Positions 1 through 9,282 of a stretch of 64,000 bases of DNA are shown one piece after another. Position 1 is the stretch's first letter; each line of letters opens with the position of its first letter. A program made the position numbers and the translations under genes. The notes beneath the pieces are model-generated. The model was given only the letters and a program-made list of their open reading frames with translations, had not been told where the DNA came from and made no database searches. Origin of the DNA: Mycobacterium nebraskense (GTDB lineage: Bacteria > Actinomycetota > Actinomycetes > Mycobacteriales > Mycobacteriaceae); assembly GCF_002102255.1 (NCBI RefSeq), contig NZ_LQPH01000128.1, positions 1-64,000 on the forward strand, given 5' to 3'.

Positions 1-77
1 TTTGGCCACCTCCACACCGACCAACAAACCCACAATCGGCCGTGCCAACCGGCAGCGGCTTGACATAGGAGAAACGC

Positions 78-3000
78 ATGGCCCCGAAAAACACCCTGCG
101 GAAACTTTTCCTGGAATGGCCCGTCCTGCGTCAGCTGCGTTCGGGAGACAAGTTCGGCCGCGGCTCGGCCGTCACGTCGAAGCAGACCCGCGCCATCACG
201 CCGCGCACGACGACGGCCGACCGCGTGGTGCAAAGCATCTGTCCCTACTGCGCGGTCGGTTGCGGTCAGCGGGTGTACGTCAAGGACGAGCGGGTGGTCG
301 GAATCGAGGGCGACCCGGACTCGCCGATCTCGCGAGGCCGCTTGTGCCCCAAAGGTGCTGCCAGCGAACAGCTGGTGAATTCGCCGGGCCGGCAGCTGCA
401 GGTGCTCTACCGCGCGCCGCGGGCGACCGAATGGCAGCCCCTCGAGCTGGACACCGCGATCGACATGATCGCCGACCGGTTCGTCGAATCCCGCCGCCAC
501 ACCTGGCAGGACATCGACAAGAAGGGCAACCTGTTGCGCCGCACCATGGGGATCGCCGCGCTGGGCGGTGCGACCCTGGACAACGAAGAGAACTACCTCA
601 TCAAGAAGCTCTTCACCGCCGCGGGCGCCATTCAGATCGAGAACCAAGCCCGTATTTGACACTCCGCCACGGTTCCCGGTCTGGGAGCCTCCTTCGGGCG
701 CGGTGGCGCCACCCAAACACTGCAGGACATGGCCAACGCCGATTGCATCGTCATCCAGGGCTCCAACATGGCCGAGTGCCACCCGGTCGGTTTCCAGTGG
801 GTCGAGGAGGCTCGCGCCCGCGGCGCGCGGGTGATTCACGTCGACCCGCGATTCACCCGAACGTCGGCGGTGTCGGACAGACACATCCCGATCCGGGCCG
901 GTTCGGACGTGGTGCTGCTCGGCGCGCTCATCAACCACATCCTCACCAATGATTTGTGGTTCTCCGAGTACGTCGTCGCGTACACCAACGCCGCTACCCT
1001 GATCAACGAAAAGTTCAGGGACACCGAGGATCTGAATGGCCTGTTCTCTGGGTTCGACTCCGAGACCGGGCAATACGACAGGTCGACGTGGGCGTACGAC
1101 GAACCAGAGAACGGCCAGATCGAGTCCGCCGGCGGCGGCCACACCCACGGTGCCACCGCATCGCCCAGCGCGGCCGGCGACGAGCACGGCAGCGGCGGCC
1201 CCCCGCTCGCGCACGCCCGGGTGAAGCGCGACGAAACCCTGCAGCACCCGCGCACCGTCTTCCAGATCCTCAAGCGCCACTACGCCCGGTACACCCCGGA
1301 GATGGTCACAAACGTTTGCGGCATCAGCCGCGCGGACTTCGACTACCTCGCCCGCTCCATCGTCGAGAACTCCGGGCGAGAGCGCACCACCTGCTTCGCC
1401 TACGCCGTCGGATGGACGCAGCACACCCTGGGGGCCCAATTCATCCGCACCGCAACGATTTTGCAACTCCTGCTGGGCAATGTGGGCCGCCCGGGCAGCG
1501 GCATTATGGCGCTGCGCGGCCATGCCACCATTCAGGGCTCCACCGACATTCCGACGCTGTTCAACCTGCTGCCCGGCTACCTGCCGATGCCCAAGGCGGG
1601 CACGCACGACACCCTGGCCGACTATCTCGGCGCGGTGGGATCGAAGAAACAGAAAGGCTTTTGGGCCAACGCCGACACCTACGCGATCAGCCTGCTCAAG
1701 GCGTGGTGGGGGGAGGCGGCCACGAAGGACAAAGACTGGGCCTACGACTACCTGCCGCGGCTGTCCGGCCCGCACGGCACCTATCAGACCGTCATGGGCA
1801 TGTTGGCCGACGAGGTCGAGGGCTACTTCCTGCTGGGCCAGAATCCCGCGGTCGGGTCGGCGCACGGCCGGATGCAGCGCCTCGGCATGTCCCACCTCAA
1901 GTGGCTGGTGGTCCGCGACCTCAACCTCATCGAGTCGGCCACCTGGTGGAAGGACGGCCCCGAAATCGCCTCGGGCGAACTGAAAACCGAGGACATCGAG
2001 ACCGAGGTGTTCTTCCTGCCCGCGGCCACGCACGTCGAGAAGGCGGGATCGTTCACCCAGACCCAGCGACTGGTGCAGTGGCGGCACAAGGCCGTCGAGC
2101 CGCCGGGACAGTGCCAGAGCGAATTGGCCTTCTTCTACGAGCTGGGCAACCGCATCCGGCAGCGGTTGGCCGGATCAACCGACGAGCGTGACCGGCCCCT
2201 GCTGGACCTCACGTGGGACTACCCGACCGACGAAAGCGGCGACCCGGACGGCGAAGCCGTGCTGGCCGAAATCAACGGCTACCACGTCACCGACGGCACG
2301 CCCTTGTCGTCGTACACCGAGTTGCGCGCCGACGGATCGACCGCCGCCGGTTGCTGGATCTACACCGGCGTCTATGCGAACGCCACCAACCAGGCGGCGC
2401 GCCGCGTTCCGCACGGCGGTGAGTCGCCGAGCCAGCACGAGTGGGGCTGGGCGTGGCCGGCCGACCGGAGAATTCTCTACAACCGCGCCTCGGCCGATCC
2501 GGACGGCAAGCCGTGGAGCGAACGCAAGAGGTACGTGTGGTGGGACACCGTGCAGCAACGGTGGGTCGGTTACGACGTGCCCGACTTCGTGGCCGACCGG
2601 GCGCCGGGCAGCCGGCCCGATCCGGATGTCGGAGGGCCCGATGCGCTCGCCGGGGACGACCCGTTCATCATGCAGGCCGACGGTAAGGGCTGGCTGTTCG
2701 CGCCAAAGGGTTTGGTCGACGGGCCGCTGCCCACGCACTACGAACCGCAGGAGTCGCCGGTCGCCAACGCGTTGTATCCCCAGCAGCGGAACCCGGGACG
2801 AATCACGTTCCCGCGCAAGGACAATCTGAGCGCGCCCAGCGCAGGGGAGCCCGGGGCCGACGTGTATCCGTACGTGTTCACCACCTACCGGCTCACCGAG
2901 CATCACACCGCCGGGGGGATGAGCCGGTGGCTGCCCTACCTGTCGGAGCTGCAACCGGAGATGTTCTGCGAGGTGTCCCCGGAGTTGGCCGCCGAACGCG

Positions 3001-3413
3001 GTCTCGAGCCCTACGGGTGGGCCACCATCATCTCGCCGCGCTCAGCGATCGAGGCCCGGGTCCTGGTCACCAAACGTGTTGCGCCGCTGGTCATCAGCGG
3101 CCACACGGTGCACCAGATCGGGCTGCCATACCACTGGGGCGTCGGCAGCGACGCCGTGGTCAGCGGGGACGGGGCCAACGACCTGCTCGGCGTGACGCTC
3201 GACCCCAACGTCCAGATCCAGGAGTCGAAGGCCGGCTCCTGCGACATCCGGCCGGGGCGCCGGCCGCAGGGCGAGGACCTGCTGCGCCTGATCGCCGAGT
3301 ATCAGTCCCGCTCGGGGGTCACCACCGAGACCGGCAACGTCCGGATCAGCGACGGCGTATGGGAAGGGGGAGCCGATGGGTCAGCTGAGCGGACCGACCG
3401 ACCCGACGAGTGA
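78..3413 (+). CDS. fdnG: Selenocysteine formate dehydrogenase, catalytic (molybdopterin) subunit
   Basis: Oxidises formate to CO2 at a Mo/W bis-MGD centre. The 1111-residue product reads through an in-frame UGA at 657-659 (residue 194). The residues either side (NQARI before, HSATVPGLGASFGRG after) match the E. coli FdnG selenocysteine site, and the same frame continues to 3413. An N-terminal [4Fe-4S] motif is seen (C55, C58, C62, C90). The rest aligns along the whole length of FdnG, including AEXHPVGFQW and GWTQHTLGAQ-type blocks. ATG 78 is preceded by AGGAG. No twin-arginine signal is obvious at the N-terminus, unlike E. coli FdnG, so cellular side is uncertain. It overlaps the Fe-S subunit gene by 38 bp. 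A residues 131-165 insert rich in His/Gly/Ser after the Sec domain is unlike FdnG. Ordinary ORF calling would split this gene into 78-659 and 729-3413. Confidence 0.93.
657..689 (+). promoter_or_regulatory. UGA-Sec codon and bacterial SECIS hairpin
   Basis: Eleven nucleotides after the UGA, GGTTCCC (671-677) pairs with GGGAGCC (683-689) around the loop GGTCT (678-682). E. coli fdhF has the same 11-nt spacing, the same GGTT stem start and the same GGUCU apical loop recognised by SelB. Six of the first six bases (UGACAC) are also shared. This makes read-through by Sec-tRNA much more likely than a nonsense mutation. The selA/selB/selC/selD genes needed are not in this window. Confidence 0.88.
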
Positions 3414-4347
3414 CGCCGGCTGGATAGAACCCAAGCCGCGCAAGGGATTCTTCACCGACACCTCCATCTGCATCGGTTGCAAGGCCTGCGAGGTCGCGTG
3501 CAAGGAGTGGAACCGCAACCCGCGCGACGGCGACCTCGAGCTGCTGGGTTCGTCCTACGACAACACCGGATCGCTGGGTGCCAGCACCTGGCGGCACGTC
3601 GCCTTCATCGAGCAGGGCCGCGACCGGATCGAAGAGGCGCGCGAATCCGGGCGCGCGCTCACCGATTTGGGCATGCCCGCGCTCCCCGGGGCCGCACCGA
3701 GGCCAGACATCACACCGCCGGACACTCCCGAGTTCCGCTGGCTGATGTCGTCGGACGTGTGCAAGCACTGCACGCACGCCGGCTGCCTGGACGTCTGCCC
3801 GACGGGCGCGTTGTTCCGCACCGAGTTCGGTACCGTCGTAGTGCAGGACGACGTCTGCAACGGGTGCGGCACCTGCGTGGCCGGATGCCCGTTCGGCGTG
3901 GTCGAGCGGCGAAGCGACGGCACGTATACGACACCGGCGCAACGACCGGACCGTCCCGCCGAGAAACCCGTCTCCGGGGTGGCCCAGAAGTGCACCCTGT
4001 GCTACGACCGCCTTGTCGAAGACCAGATCCCGGCCTGCGCCAAGACCTGTCCGACGACGTCGATCAAGTTCGGAGACCACGACGATCTGGTGGTCAAGGC
4101 CCGGGAGCGGGTCGCCACGCTGCATGCCCAGGGTCTGACGGAGGCCCGCCTCTACGGCGCCAACGAGCACGACGGCGTGGGCGGCACCGGGTCGATCTTC
4201 CTGCTGCTCGACGAGCCGGAGGTCTACGGCCTGCCGCCCGACCCGCGCGTGTGCACGGCCGACCTGCCCCAGATGTTCAAACGAGCGGGCGTTGCCGCGG
4301 CGGGGATGTTCGCCGCCGCGGCGCTGGCCTTCTGGAAAGGCCGGTGA
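3376..4347 (+). CDS. Formate dehydrogenase iron-sulfur (beta) subunit
   Basis: Ferredoxin-like electron-transfer subunit of 323 residues carrying four cysteine clusters. Seen are CIGCKACEVAC near the N-terminus, CKHCTHAGCLDVCP and CNGCGTCVAGCP in the middle, and CTLCYDRL with CAKTCP later, as in FdnH/FdhB-type proteins that bind four [4Fe-4S]. A short hydrophobic tail (AAGMFAAAALAFW) could be a membrane anchor. The ATG at 3376 follows GGGGGAG and lies inside the end of the catalytic subunit gene, so the two are translationally coupled. It would pass electrons from the catalytic subunit to the NrfD-like membrane protein encoded next. Confidence 0.93.
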   Translation: MGQLSGPTDPTSDAGWIEPKPRKGFFTDTSICIGCKACEVACKEWNRNPRDGDLELLGSSYDNTGSLGASTWRHVAFIEQGRDRIEEARESGRALTDLGMPALPGAAPRPDITPPDTPEFRWLMSSDVCKHCTHAGCLDVCPTGALFRTEFGTVVVQDDVCNGCGTCVAGCPFGVVERRSDGTYTTPAQRPDRPAEKPVSGVAQKCTLCYDRLVEDQIPACAKTCPTTSIKFGDHDDLVVKARERVATLHAQGLTEARLYGANEHDGVGGTGSIFLLLDEPEVYGLPPDPRVCTADLPQMFKRAGVAAAGMFAAAALAFWKGR

Positions 4348-4354
4348 AAAACCC

Positions 4355-5452
4355 ATGAGCACTTCGGAATACGACAGCCTGCGCCCGCCGGAGCCTGCGG
4401 GCGACAAGCGCCGCAAAGGAAAGCGGGCGGGCCGCCCACCGACTCGGAAGGGTGGCGGCGACGGCTCGCGCGAAATGCCGATGGTGCCCGAGGCCGAGTT
4501 CAGTTCCTATTACGGGCGTCCGGTGGTCAAGCCCGCGCCATGGGGGCACGAAGTGGCGGCGTACTTGTTCTTGGGCGGCGTCGCTGGCGGATCCGGCCTG
4601 CTGGCGGCCGGTGCCCAGCTCACCGGGCGAAACACTCTGCGCCGCAACACAAGGCTGTCCGCCCTGATCGCGGTGCTGCTCGGCGCGGTCGCGCTGGTCA
4701 AGGACCTGGGCCGGCCCGAGCGTTTCGTCAACATGCTGCGGACGGTCAAGCTCACCTCACCGATGAGCATCGGCTCGTGGATTCTCTGCTTCTTCAGCGC
4801 GGGCATCGGGATCGCGGCGGTCTCCGAGGTCGACCGGATGACGGGTGAGCGAATCCCGTTGGGGCCGTTGCGACCCGTTCTGCGCGCCGTGGAGGGACCG
4901 GCCGGATTGGAAGCCGCCGCCTTCGCGCCGCCGCTTGCCGTCTACACCGCGGTGCTGCTCACCGACACTGCGACACCCACCTGGAACGCTGCGTATAGGG
5001 ACCTGCCGTTCGTGTTCGTTAGCTCGGCGAGCCTGGCCGCATCGGGATTGGCGATGATCACCACCGGAGTCTCCGAGGCCGGGCCCGCCCGCAGGCTGGC
5101 CGTCATCGGTGCAATCGGTGACCTGATCTCCGCCAGGTTCACGGAATACCGGATGGATCCGGTGACCAGAGAACCGCTGCACCAAGGCACGCCCGGCCGG
5201 CTGCTGGCATGGAGCGAACGCCTGGCCGCCGTGGGCGGTCTTGGCGCATTGCTGGGCGGGCGACACCGCGGTGTCGCCGCCCTGTCCGGCCTGGCATTGC
5301 TGACGGCGTCGGCAATGCTGAGGTTCGGGTTCTTCGAGGCGGGACTGGAGTCGGCCCGCGATCCCCGCTACACGATCGAGCCCCAGAAGCGCAGGCTGGC
5401 GGCCCGCCGGGCCCGCGGAGCCGCCGGCGACTCGATCACCACCGCGGGCTGA
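4355..5452 (+). CDS. NrfD/PsrC-family membrane subunit of formate dehydrogenase
   Basis: Polytopic membrane protein (365 aa) with a long charged N-terminal tail (residues 1-60, rich in Lys/Arg/Gly) followed by about eight hydrophobic segments. The block WGHEVAAYLFLGGVAGGSG is the typical NrfD first-helix signature. NrfD proteins carry quinone-linked electron transfer without haem and replace the cytochrome b subunit (FdnI) of enterobacterial enzymes. The start is the ATG at 4355, 7 bp after the Fe-S subunit; an in-frame upstream extension to 4292 overlaps that gene and is unlikely. It is the last gene of the fdh operon in view. Quinone as acceptor is inferred from the family. Confidence 0.88.
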   Translation: MSTSEYDSLRPPEPAGDKRRKGKRAGRPPTRKGGGDGSREMPMVPEAEFSSYYGRPVVKPAPWGHEVAAYLFLGGVAGGSGLLAAGAQLTGRNTLRRNTRLSALIAVLLGAVALVKDLGRPERFVNMLRTVKLTSPMSIGSWILCFFSAGIGIAAVSEVDRMTGERIPLGPLRPVLRAVEGPAGLEAAAFAPPLAVYTAVLLTDTATPTWNAAYRDLPFVFVSSASLAASGLAMITTGVSEAGPARRLAVIGAIGDLISARFTEYRMDPVTREPLHQGTPGRLLAWSERLAAVGGLGALLGGRHRGVAALSGLALLTASAMLRFGFFEAGLESARDPRYTIEPQKRRLAARRARGAAGDSITTAG

Positions 5453-5461
5453 GCGTCGAGC

Positions 5462-5487
5462 GGTTTGCGCCCGGCGCACCGGGGTAC
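5462..5487 (+). promoter_or_regulatory. SigF-like promoter for the F420-type oxidoreductase
   Basis: GGTTT at 5462-5466 and GGGTAC at 5482-5487, 15 nt apart, fit the mycobacterial SigF consensus (GGTTT, N15-17, GGGTA). The expected transcription start falls within a few bases of the ATG at 5498, giving a nearly leaderless message. It is a motif match only. Confidence 0.45.
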
Positions 5488-5497
5488 GTATAGGAAC

Positions 5498-6484
5498 ATG
5501 ACGAATTTTGGCTACACTCTGATGACCGAGCAGAGTGGACCCAAAGACCTTGTACAGCAATCCGTTTCGGCCGAAGAGCGGGGTTTCGACTTCGAGGTGT
5601 GCAGCGACCACTTCTCCCCCTGGCTGGTGTCACAAGGGCATGCGCCCAACGCCTGGGCCGTGCTGGGAGCGGTTGCGCACGCCACCGAACGGGTGGACCT
5701 CTACACCTACGTGACGTGCCCCACGATGCGCTATCACCCGGCCGTCGTCGCCCAGCAGGCCGCCACCGTGCAGATCCTGTCCGACAACCGCTTCACCCTG
5801 GGCCTGGGCACCGGCGAGAACCTCAACGAGCACATCGTCGGCAAGGGCTGGCCGACCGTCGAGCGTCGGCAGGACATGTTGCGCGAAGCCATCAAGATCA
5901 TCCGCGAGCTGTTCGGCGGCCACCTGGTGAACTTCCGCGGCGACTACTTCCAGGTCGACTCCGCACGCCTGTGGGACGTGCCCGAGGTCCCGGTCGGCAT
6001 CGCGGTGGCGATGGGCGGCACCAAGGCCATCGACAGATTCGGCCGGCTGGCCGACCACTTCGTCGCGGTGGAGCCCGACGGGGAGCTCGTCGACGCGTGG
6101 CACGCCGCGCGTCAGGCCGCCAACCTCGCCGGCGGCGGCCGCGTGGTCGGCCAGATCCCGGTGTGCTGGGACCCCGACCGCGACACCGCCGTCAAACGCG
6201 CCCACGAGCAGTTTCGTTGGTTCGCCGGCGGCTGGAAGGTCAACGCCGACCTGCCGACGCCGGCCGGTTTCGCCGGCGCGACCCAATTCGTCCGACCCGA
6301 AGACGTGGCCGATTCCATCCCCTGCGGCCCCGACCTCGATGCGATCGTCGAGGCCGTCCGGCCGTATTGGGAGGCCGGGTTCACCGACGTGGCGCTCGTC
6401 CAGGTCGGTGGGGAGTCGCAGGACCTCTTCCTGTCCGAAGCCGCCGAACCTTTGCTTGCCGCGCTGCGGAGCGCAGCAAACTAA
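5498..6484 (+). CDS. F420-dependent LLM-class oxidoreductase (TIGR03557-type)
   Basis: Luciferase-like TIM-barrel oxidoreductase of 328 residues, related to F420-dependent glucose-6-phosphate dehydrogenase. Recognisable blocks are FGYTLMTEQSGP, CSDHFSPW, GTGENLNEHIVG and AVAMGGTKAIDRFGRLADHF. The family uses deazaflavin F420 for hydride transfer; the substrate cannot be read from sequence. ATG 5498 was chosen because the match to the family begins there and the upstream extension from 5465 carries only linker-like sequence. It follows the fdh operon by 45 bp but seems to have its own SigF-like promoter, which suggests a general-stress role. Confidence 0.9.
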   Translation: MTNFGYTLMTEQSGPKDLVQQSVSAEERGFDFEVCSDHFSPWLVSQGHAPNAWAVLGAVAHATERVDLYTYVTCPTMRYHPAVVAQQAATVQILSDNRFTLGLGTGENLNEHIVGKGWPTVERRQDMLREAIKIIRELFGGHLVNFRGDYFQVDSARLWDVPEVPVGIAVAMGGTKAIDRFGRLADHFVAVEPDGELVDAWHAARQAANLAGGGRVVGQIPVCWDPDRDTAVKRAHEQFRWFAGGWKVNADLPTPAGFAGATQFVRPEDVADSIPCGPDLDAIVEAVRPYWEAGFTDVALVQVGGESQDLFLSEAAEPLLAALRSAAN

Positions 6485-6489
6485 TCGAC

Positions 6490-6514
6490 GTTTGGGCGTT
6501 ACTCGCCCGGGTAT
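6490..6514 (+). promoter_or_regulatory. SigF-like promoter upstream of the PfpI gene
   Basis: GTTT at 6490-6493 and GGGTAT at 6509-6514 with a 15-nt spacer match the SigF consensus. It lies about 150 bp before the ATG at 6664, so the message would have a leader of roughly 140 nt. Motif match only. Confidence 0.42.
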
Positions 6515-6663
6515 CCGGCTTCCATCGTGGACATCCGGTGAGTAGGGGTCGGTGCGGCACCATCCCGGCCGCACCGCTCACACTTCAAGAACAACGAGGA
6601 CCGGCCGACCAAAATCATCCTCAATCCGACGTAATCGAAAGAGTGGGGTAAAACGGAATAGCT

Positions 6664-7218
6664 ATGGCAAATGAATTGAAAGGCAAGAAAGTCGCGATTC
6701 TCGCGGCCGATGGCGTAGAGAAGGTAGAACTCGAACAGCCTCGCGCGGCGCTCCGAGAGGCCGGCGCCCAAGTCGAGTTGCTTTCGCTGAAGACCGGAGA
6801 AATCCAGGCTCGCAACCACGATCTTGAGCCGGCCGGCACCTTCGAAGTCGACCGGGCGGTCTCGGACGCGTCGGTATCCGAATTCGACGGACTGGTACTT
6901 CCGGGCGGCACCGTGAATCCGGACAAGCTGCGGATGGACAGCTCTGCGGTCTCCTTCGTGCGGGACTTCGTCGGTTCCGGAAAACCGGTCGCCGCGATCT
7001 GTCATGGCCCCGTGACGCTGGTGGAAGCCGGTGTGGCAGAGGGCCGGACGCTGACGTCGTATCCGTCCATCCGCACCGACCTTCGCAATGCGGGCGCAAA
7101 CGTGGTGGACGAAGAGGTCGTCGTCGACGGCAATTTGATCTCCAGCCGCTCACCGTCGGATCTGCCGGCGTTTTGCGCGGCCATTGTCAAGCAATTCGCC
7201 GATGCGCCTGCAGGTTAG
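6664..7218 (+). CDS. DJ-1/PfpI family protein (type 1 glutamine amidotransferase-like)
   Basis: 184-residue single-domain protein. The nucleophile elbow AICHGP with the reactive cysteine, the VLPGG loop and an acidic residue near the N-terminus are all present, as in PfpI/YhbO/DJ-1 proteins. Members act as chaperones, glyoxalase or deglycase-like enzymes, or peptidases, usually in stress; which applies here is not visible. The start codon follows a purine-rich stretch (ATAGCT preceded by GGGGTAAAACGG). It stands alone between two other stress-type genes and carries an upstream SigF-like promoter. Confidence 0.92.
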   Translation: MANELKGKKVAILAADGVEKVELEQPRAALREAGAQVELLSLKTGEIQARNHDLEPAGTFEVDRAVSDASVSEFDGLVLPGGTVNPDKLRMDSSAVSFVRDFVGSGKPVAAICHGPVTLVEAGVAEGRTLTSYPSIRTDLRNAGANVVDEEVVVDGNLISSRSPSDLPAFCAAIVKQFADAPAG

Positions 7219-7317
7219 CGCCAAAAAGTGTTTCCCCGCTCCGTTTGAACCCATCGGTTTGCGGGCATTACCCAGGCCAAGCAGTGATCGCCGCGGCGAT
7301 CTGTCGGAAGGCCAAAG

Positions 7318-8007
7318 TTGACCACAATATATCCAGGACCCGCTGTCTCGGCTGCTTCGACGGTTTATCAGCCGCAAGATGATTCGCGATTGCTGGTAGA
7401 TGTGATGCACGAGAGTGCGCTCATTCGGGGACGGCGCGTTCTCGACCTATGTACGGGTAGCGGATTCGTCGCGATTGCCGCCGCCGAGATGGACGGCGCC
7501 AGCGTCACGGCCTTCGACATCTGCCCGCATGCGGTGGGCTGTTCGCGCGGCAACGCGACGGCCGCCGGCGTGAATGTCGATGTCCGGAAGGGCACGTGGG
7601 GCGACGCCCTCGACTGCGCGCCGTTCGACGTCGTGGTGTCGAATCCGCCGTATGTGCCGACACCGCCGCACGACGACACGGCGGCGATCAGCCCGAGTGC
7701 GGGGCCGTCGTGGGCCTGGAACGCCGGCCCGGATGGGCGAATGGTGCTGGATCCGCTGTGTGAAGCGGCGCCGAAGTTGCTGTGCGACGGCGGTACCCTA
7801 CTTCTCGTACACTCGGCGCTCGCCGGTGTCCAACAATCGCTGGATTCCCTGAAATGGGCCGGCATGGACGCGAAAGTCGTTGCATCCAAATGGATACCGT
7901 TCGGCCCCGTGATGACGGCGCGGGCAACCTGGTTGGAGAGCGTCGGCTTGATACCCCGCGGACGCCGCGAAGAAGAGCTGATCGTGATCCGGGCGGACAA
8001 GCGGTGA
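7318..8007 (+). CDS. HemK/PrmC-like N5-glutamine or related SAM methyltransferase
   Basis: Class I SAM-dependent methyltransferase (229 aa). Motif I VLDLCTGSGFVAIAAAE binds SAM, and the catalytic signature SNPPYVP is that of the HemK/PrmC and MTQ2 (HemK2) group, which methylate glutamine or lysine side chains of proteins. It lacks the separate N-terminal helical domain of PrmC, so it is closer in build to HemK2. The start is a TTG at 7318; no ATG or GTG gives a better fit. It overlaps the next gene by 4 bp (GTGA). A weak SigF-like motif (GTTT-N16-GGGCAT, 7243-7268) lies upstream. Confidence 0.85.
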   Translation: MTTIYPGPAVSAASTVYQPQDDSRLLVDVMHESALIRGRRVLDLCTGSGFVAIAAAEMDGASVTAFDICPHAVGCSRGNATAAGVNVDVRKGTWGDALDCAPFDVVVSNPPYVPTPPHDDTAAISPSAGPSWAWNAGPDGRMVLDPLCEAAPKLLCDGGTLLLVHSALAGVQQSLDSLKWAGMDAKVVASKWIPFGPVMTARATWLESVGLIPRGRREEELIVIRADKR

Positions 8008-8252
8008 CCGCCACCCGGGTCCAGGTGGTGGCGGGCGGGCCGGTGCTGGTGTCCGGCCCGGTGCGCATCGAGATGCCCAACGGGGAGGTCGTCGAGTCCG
8101 ACCGGTTCATGGTGGCGATCTGCACCTGCCGGCGCAGCGAGACGTACCCGTTGTGCGACACCAGCCATCGCAGGTGCCGGAACATCGGGCGCCGAACCTC
8201 TAGTCCAGCTCCCTCCGCAACGACGTCCGATCCTGCTGCCACGACGCCATAA
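8004..8252 (+). CDS. CDGSH-type iron-sulfur protein (mitoNEET-like)
   Basis: Small 82-residue protein. The core C-T-C-x2-S-x3-P-x-C-D-T-S-H has the 3-Cys/1-His ligand set of CDGSH proteins, which hold a labile [2Fe-2S] cluster for electron or cluster transfer. The G of CDGSH is T here. GTG 8004 overlaps the methyltransferase stop by 4 bp, so the two genes are coupled. The C-terminal tail (about 25 residues, Ser/Thr/Pro/Ala-rich) runs 53 bp into the convergent oxidase gene and may be little conserved. Electron donor to the neighbouring diiron oxidase is an attractive inference, not shown. Confidence 0.87.
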   Translation: MTATRVQVVAGGPVLVSGPVRIEMPNGEVVESDRFMVAICTCRRSETYPLCDTSHRRCRNIGRRTSSPAPSATTSDPAATTP

Positions 8253-9282
8253 CCGTGTCGGCCAACCGGTTTTCGACGGCGGCGTGGGCGCGGATCCCGA
8301 ACACGACGTCGCGATCCAGCTGTGGCTCCCGGGCGACGAGGTCGCCGACCACGTCGATGCGCACCACGTGCTCGTGCACCGCGTCGGCCTCGACATGCTC
8401 GGCGTAGAACTCGACGCAGGCCGACGGTGCCTCCATCCGCTGGAGGGCCTGCACCATCCGGCGGGATCCCGGCGGAGAGGTGATCTCGGTCGACGCAAAG
8501 TGCCCGATGGCGGCCCCACGCAGCTCGCGGTGCAGCCCGAACAGGGACATCAGGTTCACCGCCGCCAACGCTTCGGCGCCGACGACGTCCACGTAAGCCA
8601 GATACGTCGTGTCGAGGTTCGCGGCCGCCATCAGATCGGCGTAAAGCTGCTGGTGCAGCCGGGGACCCTGCCCGGCGCCGTACTCGTCGAATTCGATTGC
8701 CACGAAAGCCGCTTTCGCGACACCCATCAGTCGCGGGATGGCCCACGCGTGCGGGTCGCCCTCTTTGAGGTGATACACAGACCGGTGTACGAAGTATTCG
8801 CGCATCTGCTGCCAGGTACCGGTGTCGCGCAAGTAGTAGGACGGGCCGGTGCCGTCGACCGGTTCGACCGAGATGGCGTCCATTTCGGCGGCCGCCGTCT
8901 GATCTGATGCGATGGGCCCGACATCGCGGCGCACGCCCGCCAAGAAAACGCGTTCCAGTTCGCCGCGTAGCGCCAGCAGCGCCGGATTCCACTCCCAGCC
9001 GGGGTCCACGCCCGCGAAGCCGCGGTAGTGCAGCTCGTAGCACATGCACAGCGCCAGCTGTAAATCCAGGCCGTAAGGGTCCGAGTCGCGCACGGAAGCG
9101 CCGATGCGGGTCAGGTGGTCGTGTGACGGCGGTCCAGTCAGGGCGTGGCGAACGGCGGTCGACAGCGGCCCGTGTGCCGCCGGCAGGGCGGGTTCGGTCG
9201 TGATTGATGCGCGGGTCACGCCCACGTCTACCCGCAATCCAGGGACCACAAACGGTGTGGCGTCACCGCTGCCCGGCCCCAT
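8200..9282 (-). CDS. Haem-oxygenase-like diiron oxidase (iron-containing redox enzyme family)
   Basis: 360-residue protein of the HDO superfamily. Candidate metal ligands are in HRSVYHLKEGDPHAW, AIEFDEYGAGQG and AEHVEADAVHEHV, which fit the Glu/His/Asp spacing of helical diiron oxidases. Members cleave or oxidise fatty acids and amino-acid derivatives; the substrate here is unknown. It overlaps the end of the rsbU-like gene by 20 bp, so it is probably the last gene of the stressosome operon. It is convergent with the CDGSH gene, overlapping by 53 bp. An internal GTG at about 9228 is an alternative start. Confidence 0.83.
   Translation of the reverse strand: MGPGSGDATPFVVPGLRVDVGVTRASITTEPALPAAHGPLSTAVRHALTGPPSHDHLTRIGASVRDSDPYGLDLQLALCMCYELHYRGFAGVDPGWEWNPALLALRGELERVFLAGVRRDVGPIASDQTAAAEMDAISVEPVDGTGPSYYLRDTGTWQQMREYFVHRSVYHLKEGDPHAWAIPRLMGVAKAAFVAIEFDEYGAGQGPRLHQQLYADLMAAANLDTTYLAYVDVVGAEALAAVNLMSLFGLHRELRGAAIGHFASTEITSPPGSRRMVQALQRMEAPSACVEFYAEHVEADAVHEHVVRIDVVGDLVAREPQLDRDVVFGIRAHAAVENRLADTVMASWQQDRTSLRRELD

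Noticed and set aside
78..659. Apparent nonsense mutation truncating the formate dehydrogenase
   Set aside because: The stop is a UGA at the exact Sec position, the frame continues, and a SECIS-like hairpin follows it.
2..952. 316-residue open frame over the start of the formate dehydrogenase gene
   Set aside because: Arg/Pro/His-rich shadow in another frame; the fdnG frame has the motifs.
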